Shown here: positions 33,233 to 43,673 of the stretch, one piece after another
Numbering within the stretch: position 1 is the first letter of the stretch
How the letters are laid out: each line of letters opens with the position of its first letter
Position numbers and translations under genes: made by a program
DNA from: Cryptococcus deneoformans JEC21
Lineage: Eukaryota; Basidiomycota; Tremellomycetes; Tremellales; Cryptococcaceae
Direction: 5' to 3'
NCBI RefSeq assembly: GCF_000091045.1
Contig: NC_006691.1
Location: 1,074,801-1,138,800 of the forward strand
DNA length: 64,000 bases
Notes under the pieces: generated by a model
The model's database searches: none
What the model saw: only the letters and a program-made list of their open reading frames with translations
What the model was told of the DNA's origin: nothing

Positions 33233-36103
33233 ATGTATCCAGGCAGGTGAGTACAGCAGCAGCGGCTCCCCACCCCAGTTACCAAATGATCGGTAGTGCA
33301 CGAAAGGCGGCCGGACAAACGTCCACTTGGTGACACCGGCGCACAAATGGTGCAGGTGTGACAGGGGTCAAGAAAACTACATACGAATGCCATATCTTAC
33401 TGTTCAACGCATCTATCTATCTCTCCTTTATCTTCTATACAACCCGCAACCATAGCCGCAATATTGCTGACAACGTGTTACAGCTCTACATCTGCTCTCA
33501 CTCGCGCGGCTATTGCCCGTATTGCTCTTCGCCGATCGACTGTCGCTTGCAGGAGGAGTGTTACCAGCCGTACTATCAGTGCTGATGATAAGAACTTAAT
33601 CCCTATACGGTGAGTATCGTATCTAAGCTCTTGTCTTAGAGCTGTATAGATTTGGTCTGTGGATGTAATGAGAAAGGAGCTAGGCAATGCCGTCTGGTCA
33701 CAGTCGGCCGACGGGCGGAGAGATCTTGGAATTTGTGCTAATGATTACACGCTGCTCATAGGACAAATCTTCGAGGTGAGCTTTAGGCCAAAAAAGCCAT
33801 ATCGTCATTCGTCTTGGCAATATAACGCTGTGAAGGCGAAATTATATACTGACAACGAGCTACTCAGGTTCTGCCTTGCTCAACACTCCTCGTGTAAGTC
33901 TTGCGCTGCCTCTTTCGTTCTGCCACCAAGTTGTAGGCATAGCTGACATTTGAGCAACTTGTAGCTCAACAAGGTGAGCGAATATCTAATTTTTACGGAT
34001 CGATGACGCCGAAGGACCCTTCTGACCATAAGTAACAATCAGGGTGCTGGTTTTACGCGAGAAGAACGACAAATCTTTGGCCTTGAAGGTTTTTTGCCTT
34101 ACGATGTCCACTCTTTGGAGAAGCAATGTCTGAGAGCTTACAACCAGCTCTGCAAAGTTAGCAACCTTCTTTTTGACCCAGTTTACCGACTGACAACGCG
34201 GCTTAGCAACCCTCCGTCATCCTCAAGCATGCTTTTCTCGCTTCCCTTCGTGACCAAAATCAGGTCCTCTTCTATAGGCTTATGCAAGATCGTCTTAAGG
34301 AGCTTTTAGGTGTCCTTTACACTCCTGGTATGTATCCGCTTTCACATGGTCTATGAATCTGACCGAACCATCAGGTGCTGCCGAGGCCGTTGCTGGTTAC
34401 TCCTCCCTTTTCAGAAGGCCTGTTGGTTGCTATATTGTAAACATTTCTTTTGATCCGACCATGAACTATCATACTAACATGTGAAATAGTCTTTCCCTAA
34501 TCAAGATGGCATGCGAGCTCAGCTCGAGGGCCACCTTACCGATGTTAATCGTACTGCCGACGTCGCCTACGACTCAAACAAGCCGGACGACGCTATCGAC
34601 TTGGTCGTCGTAACCGACGCCGAGGCTATTCTCGGTATCGGAGATCAAGGTGTCGGTGGTATTACCATCTCAACCTCCAAGGCCGCGCTTTACACTCTCG
34701 GCGCCGGCATCAACCCTAACCGTATCCTCCCCGTCGTCCTCGATTGTGGTACCGACAATCATGCTCTCTTTTCCGATCCCCTGTACATGGGCTGGAAGCG
34801 AACCCGAATAAGGGGAAAGAACTACGACCAGTTCATCGACCGTTTTATTACCAACTGCCGAGAGCTTTTCCCTAATGCTATCATCCACTTTGAGGACTTT
34901 GGTATGGCGAACGCTTACAGGTTGATGGAGAAGTACAAAAACATCCCCATGTTCAACGATGACATTCAAGGTACCGGTGCTGTTGCCCTTGCTGCTTTGC
35001 TTTCGTGAATCGCTTTTACTTTTGCATCCTAGCCCTCATCCGCTGATATTATTCTATAGCGCCATCAAAGTTGCCGGTAGCCGACTCTCTGACCAACGTA
35101 TCGTCATCTACGGTGCCGGTTCCGCCGGTATGGGTATTGCCGACCAGATCAAGGATGGTCTCATGATCCTCGAGGGTCTCAATAAGGACGAGGCTGCTCG
35201 TCGATTCTGGTGTGTTGACCGAAATGGTTTGTTGGTTGAGAGCATGGGCAACGGTTTGAGACACTCTCAGATGCCTTACGCCAGGCCTGATGCCGAGGTA
35301 GAACACTGGAACAAAGAGGATGAGGACAGGAACGGTATTTGGTTGATGGACGTTATTAAGAACGTGAAGCCCACCGTGTTAATCGGTACTTCTACCCACT
35401 CTAGGGCGTTCTCTGAGGAGCTTGTGCGAGAGATGGTATGTATTTTTTGGTTTGCCATAGTCAAGGCATGCGCTGACAGAATGAATAGGGCAAGCACGTC
35501 GAAAGACCCATCATCTTTCCTATGTCTAACCCTACCGCTTTATGCGAGGTTGACCCTGGTGAGTAGCTCCTAATATTCAAGACAAAATACCAGCTGATAT
35601 TTCCTGATAGCCGATGCTCTCGCTTGGACTGAGAACCGTGCTCTCGTCGCCACTGGCTCTCCCTTCCCCCCTGTTCAGCTCGGCAACGGCCAAGAATGTG
35701 CGTCTTTTCTTACCCGCCTCTCAAAAAGCACACTAATCATTATCTAGACATTGTTGCCCAAACCAATAACGCTCTTATCTACCCCGCCCTCGGTCTCGGT
35801 GCCATTCTCGCGCGATCCAAGACCATCTCAAATTCTATGCTCATGGCCGGTGTGAACTCTCTCGCCTCCCTTTCTCCGGCCCTCTCCAACTCTGAGGCTT
35901 CCCTTCTTCCCGACTTGGCTGATGTCCGAAAGGTCTCCGTTGACGTGGCTGCTGCCGTTGTCAGGCAGGCTGTTGAGGATGGAAATGCGTATGACGAAAA
36001 TACTATCAAGTACGTGAAGGGTAAGGGTGATGTGTCTTTGGAAGAGTATATTAGGAGCAGAATGTGGGATGCCGTCTACCGACCCCTCGAGTTGGTCGAT
36101 TAA
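33233..36103 (+). CDS. MAE1: Mitochondrial malic enzyme (NAD(P)-dependent, decarboxylating)
   Basis: Malic enzyme converts malate to pyruvate and CO2 with reduction of NAD(P). The spliced N-terminus is a presequence rich in Arg, Ser and Ala (ALTRAAIARIALRRSTVACR), so the enzyme should enter mitochondria. Exons 1-6 are tiny: 14, 126, 14 (33762-33775), 26 (33868-33893) and 9 nt (33965-33973), then a longer exon from 34043. Together they read NLRGSALLNTPRLNKGAGFT, the conserved family start. Further motifs are FGLEGFLPYDVHSLEKQCLR, VVVTDAEAILGIGDQGVGG, FEDFGMANAYRLMEKYKNIP followed by MFNDDIQGTGAV, the dinucleotide fold IVIYGAGSAGMGIADQI, and FPMSNPTALCEV. The ILGIGDQG form resembles yeast Mae1. 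Cofactor preference cannot be read with confidence. Confidence 0.93.
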
Positions 36104-36475
36104 ACAGGTCTGAGGTGGACGCGGGTTTTCTTCTCTTTCTTTAGGTTGTCTGGTTCTGTCAGTACACTAGGTATATAGAATGATCTGCCGCTGCATGATC
36201 TCAATAGATGATCAAAATACAGAACATACATTTTGATCTAGCTACAAACAGCATATCATACACTGTCACAGTACTTACACAATCAGAAGCGGCGGAGAGG
36301 GTATTGGTAGTAGCAAGAGCTTCATTCATATCTGCCTCAAGACATAACACGAATAACATACGGAACATTCTCTGTCCCCGAATGGCATCTTCCTTCTTTT
36401 CGCCAATCTCGGGCTGCGGGGGCGCAACAGGAAAGCGATGATAAAAAGGAAAAAAAGGACAAAAAAGTAAAAAAT
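36104..36475. other. 3' flank of the malic enzyme gene
   Basis: This 372-bp stretch holds the malic enzyme 3' UTR and the downstream flank of the minus-strand tRNA gene, including its T-rich terminator (A run at 36465-36474 on the plus strand). Nothing else is recognised. Confidence 0.6.
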
Positions 36476-36557
36476 TACACCGTAAGGGAGTCGAACCCTT
36501 GCCGCATCGAAAATCACCTAATGGCAACGATGCATGATACCGTTTCACCAACGGTGT
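36476..36557 (-). tRNA. tRNA-Gly (anticodon GCC) with an 11-nt intron
   Basis: The cloverleaf folds fully. The acceptor stem ACACCGT/ACGGTGT has 7 pairs, with a D arm GTGA/TCAT, an anticodon stem CATCG/CGATG with loop TTGCCAT, and a T arm AAGGG-TTCGACT-CCCTT. Anticodon GCC is at 36525-36523. An 11-nt intron (36511-36521) lies at the canonical position after base 37; the mature tRNA has 71 nt plus CCA. The B box GGTTCGACTCC is perfect, and a run of T follows directly as a Pol III terminator. Confidence 0.9.
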
Positions 36558-37387
36558 GAATCCATGAACTTTACCGTCATAGTTTTAATATCATTGAGCA
36601 ACTGCTATGCAAACCTTCTCCTCTCCAAATCACCCCGTAGGTCCAGATATTGACCTGGACGACTCGCCATCTGAACGCATGGAAAGTATAGCAATCATCA
36701 CAAACTGTTTGTTCTTGTGAATTGTGAAATGTGAAAGTCGGTGATTCTGACCTTAATTATAATTATTACAACACACGTTCACCACTGCTCCACCACCCTT
36801 CTTTCAGCAGCAGCGTCTTATAATACAGCAGTTGAATAACAGTCTGCGCTACTAGACGTTTCTCATCAGCCCTGTGTAGGCCAAGAAGGGTCCAATGATT
36901 ACCAACCATATGTCTTCCAGCCAGCTAGTCTTTATGTTCTTCATTATTATTATTATTGTTAGGGTTTTTTTAGCCGATCAATGCGCAGCGGTGATCTCAG
37001 CGAATTACTTTGCGTTTTGGCTGACTTTATTTGCGACAAAGTCAACCATTTTGGCCGGAGCTTCAACCTAGTATCACTCGGAAGCTGGGGCTCTGCAGCA
37101 TTCATTGGTTTCGGTCCGTATTTAGTGCGACCTGATTTGAAGTTTTATAAGTAACGACTCGAGGAAGTTGGCTTCGTTTGTGAGCCGGATAACGGACACA
37201 AAAAGTGATGACATCACCCAGCCGGTAGTTGTCGGTTGTTATTCTGTTGAAGGAATCGGAATGGGTTCTTCTTTTGCATAATCTCTAATTTCGAGCCTGC
37301 TGCTCATAACCTGGATCTGTGACTACCCTCAGTAACAGTCGCAGCTTGGTTATACATCGAGACGGCATATAAATCCCACCTGGCGCG
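36558..37387. other. Intergenic: upstream flank of tRNA-Gly and UBP8 promoter
   Basis: An 830-bp stretch with a short (ATT)n run at about 36943-36957 and otherwise no recognisable coding or RNA signal. It should contain the UBP8 promoter. Confidence 0.5.
36943..36957. repeat. (ATT)n microsatellite
   Basis: Five uninterrupted ATT units in the intergenic region upstream of UBP8. Confidence 0.7.
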
Positions 37388-39612
37388 ATGGCGACCCCTC
37401 AATCCCGCATATTTGACAGGACTGACACATCTATATGCCCTCATTTGTCCGCTCTTCTCAGCATACCGAGCGCCTCTTCAAGAAACCCTGGCACATCAGG
37501 AGCCAAAGGGAACACTCTAGGGTTTCCACCGGGATCCAAAGGAGCTGAAATTGAGAAAAGGTTCGTGGACGTTGTTAAATGGGGAGCTTTACCGCAAGGT
37601 GTCAAGCGACGGAAGGTACGTTTGAGCTGGATATGTCTTTTGCCGGACATTGGCTTATAATTCCATAGACCATGTCTCCGGGGTGTCATACTTGCAAAAC
37701 TCCTCTTTCCAGGCCATGGGCGTGCCTTACTTGCCCATACGTTGGCTGTATGCCGCTTGTGGGCAAAGGAGCTAATGAGAAGGATTGTATGAAGAGACAT
37801 TGGAAGAGCAGCGGAAGGAAATGTGCTTTTGGTACGTCTCAACTATCCACCTGTAGCGTATCCTGCTGATAACATAATGGTAGCTGTTGATCCCTCTACT
37901 GGTACCATATTTTGTGAAGCTTGTGGGGATACAACATATCCTGATACTTTTGAATCACTTTTCCTTACTACTCGAATCCGCGTTGAAGAGTCAAACGATC
38001 ATTCACGCGAACCAGGTTTGGTTGGTGGCAAGGGAAGGGGGAGAGGCGAGTGGAAATCGTGGAACCCGAACAATATTGCGGCGCTCAATGAGAGAGAGGT
38101 GGTGAGGACAAGTTGTCGTGGTGAGTCAAATTTCTCATCTTTTATGGGATCAGCTAAAAGCTTATGCGCGTCTAGGTCTACGGCCCCTTCTTAATTTATC
38201 TCAAACATGTTTCCTCTCGGCCGTCCTTCAAGCACTTGTTCATAATCCGCTTCTCAAAGCATACTTCCTCTCAGACAAACACAATCGACATGTGTGCACA
38301 AACGGTGGCAAAGGCCTTTTGGTCGGGAAGCCGTTCTTAGGTGTAGAGAACGGGCCAGGTGCAGTGGGAAGCGATAGAGAGAGGGGATGCATGTGCTGCG
38401 AGATGGATAAGGCTTTTGAAGAGGTAATGAGTGCTGTTCGTTTTCACACGAGGGAGACGCTGACTTCTGGCTCAGTTCTATAATGAGGACAAGTCGCCTT
38501 TTGGACCTATCACAATGCTCTACGCCATGTGGCACGCGAGCACAGAGCTCGAGGGTTACGGTCAGCAAGGTAAATTGTTTGGCTTTGCCAAGTGATACTA
38601 CAGCTGACTCTACACAGATGCCCATTCTTTCTTTCTTGCTGCGCTGGACCAAATCCATGCTCATGCCAAGGGTCAGCTATCCAGCTGTAACTGCATTGCC
38701 CGTAAATATGCGTTATTTCGTACAGTTGATGATACTAACCCTCACCCAAAGATCAAACCTTTGCGGGCTCCCTCCAATCTTCCGTTATCTGCTCTAAATG
38801 CTCCAAGACCTCCAACACTGTCGATCCAATTCTTGACATCCAGCTCGACTTCCCACCTCCGTCTGTTCCTTCATCAGCATCCTCATCCTCCGACTCATCG
38901 GCTTTTGGCCCGTCCACCAATGGGCAAGCGGATCAACTAACATTAGCGGGCATGTTACGCAAGTTTTGTGCGCCAGAGCGTGTTGGAGATCCTGGAGGGA
39001 ACGGATACGAGTGTTCTGGATGTGGGGGCGGCGTGGGCGTAGTGGCCATGAGAAAATTGGGAGTGAAAAAGCTTGCTCCAGTGTTGTCATTCCAACTCAA
39101 GGTATGATTCTCTTTCTGGGTTACATATACGCCAATACTAAAATATGGCCAATAGCGTTTTGCCCATTCATCCGCCACTACGTCCGTCAAGATCGAATCC
39201 CATGTCCGGTTCCCATCCACCCTCGATATGCGTCCTTACGTAGACTCTTCCTCATCTTCTAAAAGTGGCAATGACAGAAAGGAGAAAGAATTACCAGACT
39301 CGCTGTACATATACGATCTGTTCGCAGTTGTCACTCATGAGGGCAAGCTGGACAATGGGCATTATTGGGCGGATGTGAGGGACGGCGAGGAGTGGTGGCA
39401 TTGTGATGATGATAAGGGTGAGTCTAAAATGGGCACCAAGTCGTTGATAGTCGTTGCTGATGTTTCTGCGAATGTCAGTCACTCCTACATCTCTCTCTGC
39501 TGTATTGGCGCAGAGAGCGTACATGCTTTTTTACGTCAAACGATCCATAGCCTATGCCCAGCCAATGTCGAGGTTGTTGGCTGGCGGCAGCACTGGTACC
39601 AACGGTGCTTAA
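37388..39612 (+). CDS. UBP8: UBP8/USP22-type deubiquitinase of the SAGA complex
   Basis: Ubp8 removes ubiquitin from histone H2B within SAGA. An N-terminal UBP-type zinc finger is visible: CPHL, CHTCKTPLSRPWACLTC, RHWKSSGRKCAF, FCEACGD. The USP domain follows. Its Cys box is LLNLSQTCFLSAVLQALVHN with the nucleophile in QTCF, followed by KAYFLSDKHNRHVC. A second metal site has CSKC and CSGCGGG. The His box is GKLDNGHYWADVRDG, followed by WWHCDDDK. The last exon, reached only by splicing at about 39420-39476, reads VTPTSLSAVLAQRAYMLFYV, the usual USP end, and stops at 39612 instead of running on in the other frame to 39638. About eight introns. RTF1 at the left end acts in placing the same H2B mark. 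Confidence 0.92.
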
Positions 39613-40156
39613 CAGCCTTGGCGTCTGCATACACCTAGAATCTACATAACAATCTTTTCACTCTCATTTATTATCCCGACTGACTCAATTTTCTGTTGGT
39701 ACCATATCTCAACTGTTGACTTTCTTCAAAAACGTATCATAAGACATGCATGTTGGATTTTTTTTCTCAAAGCACCTGTAGCAGGTACAGACGAAGTGAT
39801 AGAAAAGGAAAAACAAGTATGAGCGTGTATAATTAATAAGATCCAAGGCGCCAGTACCTAGACTTGACATGAACATAAAAGCTATCAGACACAACCACTT
39901 CTTTTGCCTATCAATAACATCATGCCAAAACCTGTCAATCGGATTGAAGCTACAGCATTACTGCACTTTTATTAAAGTGTCTATTTTTGCAAAGGCGAGA
40001 AAAAAAGGACCGACAACTCAGCGCAGATATACAAAATCCCACAATAAACAAAAGCTGAAGATGTGGAAGAAGGATCACAGGCATGACTTGACACAGATCG
40101 TTTTTGAAAAGTACACATGACTCTTTTCGTGAAGCTGAGAAAAAGGCAGAGCAAGG
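39613..40156. other. Convergent 3' region between UBP8 and the CCCH protein gene
   Basis: A 544-bp AT-rich stretch with A and T runs, holding the two 3' UTRs. No coding or RNA signal is recognised. Confidence 0.6.
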
Positions 40157-42172
40157 TCAACGCCAGATGGAATTGCCACTCGAAAATTCGTAAGTAGTTG
40201 ACACCTTCGGCCCCACCATACTAGGCAAGCTCGAATGGGCCGGTAACCCCATCATGCCCACACTGCCCATACTTCCCGACTTGACTAGGCCGGCTTTTCT
40301 CATTCCAGTAGCTTCGAAACCGATCTCATCGCCAGTCCCGCTATTACTTGACTGGATGTCGAGCCCTGTTTTAGAGCTTGATGAGCCAGAGGCGGAGTCT
40401 AGGTAATTGTTCTCCCATCCAACCTCGATTGGGGTGACCAGACTTTCGCCCAATCCATCGTCAAAGGCCGAGAACATGGATAACCTCGATCCACCACTGA
40501 CAGATTCAGTTGAAGATGACGACGAAGTGTACAATGTCAAGTTACTTGGTTGGGAAACCAGTCTTCTTTGTTTCTCCTGAGCTGAGAGCGGGCCAATATT
40601 GAATGATGTGATGGATGAAGCAGAGTCAGAGGAAAGGGACGTGGGTTTGCAGGGAGGGAATAGGTAGCCTTGATATTCCTCACCAGGTGAAGGAGCGAAT
40701 TTGGATGGAAGGGGGTCGAAACGAGGACGTGATGACGGCACACCGAGGTTTTGAGTGTTGGCGAAAGGAGGGCCAGATGACACATCTGACAGGCGCCTGA
40801 ATCCCAAGTCCAAATCGTTAAATTGCAGCTCGTCTTCTGCCACCCTACTCAGCTGCGAATGTGGAACTGACATTCTCCTATCACTAGCCTTGATGACATA
40901 AGGGCACCCCGAGATGATCGCAGGATGGTAGATCTGGGTCTGACTAGACCTGCAAGTGACGGGATAGCGGGAGACGGATGAACGATGTGGAGAAATAGGG
41001 GAGAGTATATCAGAAGGTGTTGGAGGAGATTGGGGGGCGAGGCCACGTATGATGAGTGACTGTCGAGTAAGCTTGAGCTCTTCAATGCCATGAGCAAACT
41101 GTGTAAATCCGGAACCAGTCAACAAGCATGCGAGTTGCGGGAGACGAACGTTACTTGCCTGGCAGCTAGATCCATATCTGCAGCGTCCGGTAGCCTCCCA
41201 AGCCGCGCATATTTCAGTCTTCCAAGCATCCATTGCTTCCCTGTCTCTCGGCTGTGTGTGTGTCTGTGTCTGGATCAGGCTATAAGGCGGCGACAAAATC
41301 GACTCGCCGGATAACAGTCTGAGAGTGCGTCCCATCGCTTGGTTGTTTTCCACAGTGCGATGAGCATTAAAGTCGCTGCTGCAGGTTGAGTTGAGTTGAG
41401 ACTGAGTAAATCTGGGAGGGGTTTCTTCGACCTGAGCAACGACCGACGCAGTGACAGCCGCGGCGGCTGGCAGCCTCACATTGTTGACATTCTCAAATTT
41501 GCTCCAGAGACTCTCCGGAATCCCATTTCCTTGCCCCATGCTTTCGTAAGAAAAGAGCAAATAGACTGAATTAGACAGATCTCTGAAGCCAGCGTCGTAA
41601 AGGATATCTCCGAGAGCGCTCTTTACATCCTCCTTGACGATATCCTGCAGCAGCTTGTTATAGCCTGATCCTTTGACAGTCTCTGGATTGACCCCAGGAG
41701 AGGCGTATGCGGTAATCGGATGCGGGTAATTGGAGTTGTACGGTTTGGGCAACGGAATATCTTCGTCGGTGAACGGCAACGGATCGAGAGAGAATGGACG
41801 AGTACCAGGCCGACCGTAGATAGTAGGCGGAGGTGGGCGGGCAAGGATAGAAGCTGTATAAGCGGCGGTTGCCACGCGAGAAAGGTCCGGAAGAGGGTTG
41901 GACGCCCTGGAGGAGGTTGGGGCCGGGGTGGGCGGTCTTGAAGGGTTGGCTGGGTAAAGTCAGTCGCGGGTCAACTACGTACGCTAGCGCATAACTCACA
42001 CTCTGCGCTCTTGTCTTCTCTCCGGCCATCTATTACGGCGTCAGCACTGCGCTCCTGCTAGCACGAGATACGCACCGGCAGCTGGCTCAGCCGCCTGGCT
42101 TGTCTGGATAAGCGGCGGACGAGGCCGGGTGCCGGCGCTGGGGTGGTGTCGTGTGCGAGTACGAGCGGACAT
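40157..42172 (-). CDS. CCCH zinc-finger protein (TIS11/tristetraprolin-like single finger)
   Basis: CCCH fingers of this type bind AU-rich RNA; the role here is unknown. Four exons (42076-42172, 42000-42029, 41159-41949, 40157-41098) give 619 residues. The start ATG is at 42172 (MSARTRTRHHPSAGTRPRPP). The N-terminus is Pro-rich. The only recognised domain is one finger: EICAAWEATGRCRYGSSC joined across an intron to QFAHGIEEL, spacing C-x8-C-x5-C-x3-H. That intron (41099-41158) begins with GC instead of GT and is 60 nt, a multiple of three. If retained, the frame stays open but the final His is displaced. The C-terminal half is Ser/Pro-rich and probably disordered. A lead-in like KTEIC is typical of TIS11 proteins, which usually have two fingers; I see only one. 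Confidence 0.82.
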
Positions 42173-43673
42173 GATGAGACGAATGAGCTGTGGCAAGATG
42201 TTCAGGATGTAACTGGTGGTTTGAAGGGGCTAGACTCACTCCAAGACCGAAAATGCACACCTAGGAAGGACGTCTATTCAGAAATGAGACAACGCTGCGG
42301 AGGAGGAAGGCGAGATCTTCTTATATGCACTGATTCTGCCCTTCCTCTCACGGCCTAGTCCATCAGTTACCGCACCACAAAACGTGTTAATGTTCCCGAA
42401 AGGAGGGGCCCAATCTCCCCATCAATTAATACCCTGGCACTAATAAGCCTTATCGTGACTACCGGAAAGGATGTTGAACCTGGCTACTACGCTGCTAGAG
42501 CTTCGGACGCTGGATGAGCTTTGACCTGCTTGGGGCGCGGCCATTTCATCCTGGCTCGTCTAGGCCAGTCTTGCTCCGGTATAAAAGCTGAGTCTTTCTT
42601 GATGTTGATGACCGAGGAATGATCTTCACGTTCGATGGGACTTGCGGCTAGCTAGATAGCTTCACACCATCGTCAGAAAAGTCATGGTCAATCAGCATCA
42701 TAAGGTAGACATCAGCCATCAGCGAGGTTACGCCCTTTCGTCTGTGGCCCTCTCCGCGCTCTTGGTCAGCTCATGTCACCAGATACAACTATTGTTGTCT
42801 TTGGCCTTACCAGCGCTGTTCAGAGAAGATCCGTTGGCTTACGATGATCTGCAACACCCCACTCCTCTCCTACGCGTTTCGGTGACCATGTACGAGACAG
42901 AGACAGGTCCCTCATCAGCGTTTTCCTTTTCTTCCAGCTTCCACAGGACTCACCCAAAAAAATAACAAATTTCGAACACACACAGACAAGCGTCCATCGT
43001 CTCACGAAATCGCCGTTCATATCGGGCTTACCATCCACACAGGGGCGTATCTCCGCCCAATGATGTCGACCTCCGAACATCGTTCGCTCATTTCTCGGCC
43101 CTTGGTTCCGGCTTACCGACTGCCATTCCTTTCCCCATGTTTCATTATCAACCTTATGATGCTAAGATGCCTCTCAGTTCTTTTTCAACTGCCGTTTCCA
43201 ACTCAATACCTAGGTACGATACCGATTTTCTGATATGAACTTTTTTCATTAGTTTCTGCCCCTTGCGTTGGCGAATTGATGTCTCACCGGTTACGGCTTT
43301 TGAACCAACGAGGCTGTGATTCCAAAGAAGAGGAGCTTGACAGGTGACTGATGGCCCCGCGTCTGAAAGTGAGCGTAAAGCGAAGACCTGTATCTCAACG
43401 TTTTAACTTTTGAGCCCATCATTTCTTGACCACGCGTCCAGCTGATCCATACACCGGGCACTGAATTGCCACACGTATCTCCCTGGCACTTGATCCCTGC
43501 TATTGTTGTCTTTGTTGAGATCCATATGTCCTTGTTGAGATCCATATACGTTTGTTAGTCGCGAATACGCGCCGTGCCCCAGGCCCTTCAGCGACATTAG
43601 ATCAAAAAATAAATCAGAAAACTACAATATGCATTCCCAATTCCATCCTATCGCTTCGCGTCAAAGAAGAAAA
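42173..43673. other. Long intergenic region upstream of the CCCH gene and downstream of NOT3
   Basis: A 1.5-kb gap. A TATAAAAG sequence sits near 42580 on the plus strand, about 100 bp before an ATG-started open frame of 93 codons (42684-42965) that I do not recognise and do not annotate. A 20-bp period tandem duplication lies at 43512-43547. The rest should be promoter or long 5' leader of the CCCH gene and the NOT3 3' UTR. Confidence 0.45.
43512..43547. repeat. Two-copy 20-bp tandem repeat
   Basis: TTGTTGAGATCCATAT occurs at 43512-43527 and again at 43532-43547. Confidence 0.7.

Noticed and set aside
39420..39638. Direct read-through end of the UBP8 frame to 39638
   Set aside because: Splicing to 39477 restores the conserved AYMLFYVKR ending in another frame with stop at 39612.
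42684..42965. 93-codon frame with an upstream TATA-like sequence
   Set aside because: No family resemblance and no splice support; it more likely lies in the long promoter or leader of the CCCH gene.
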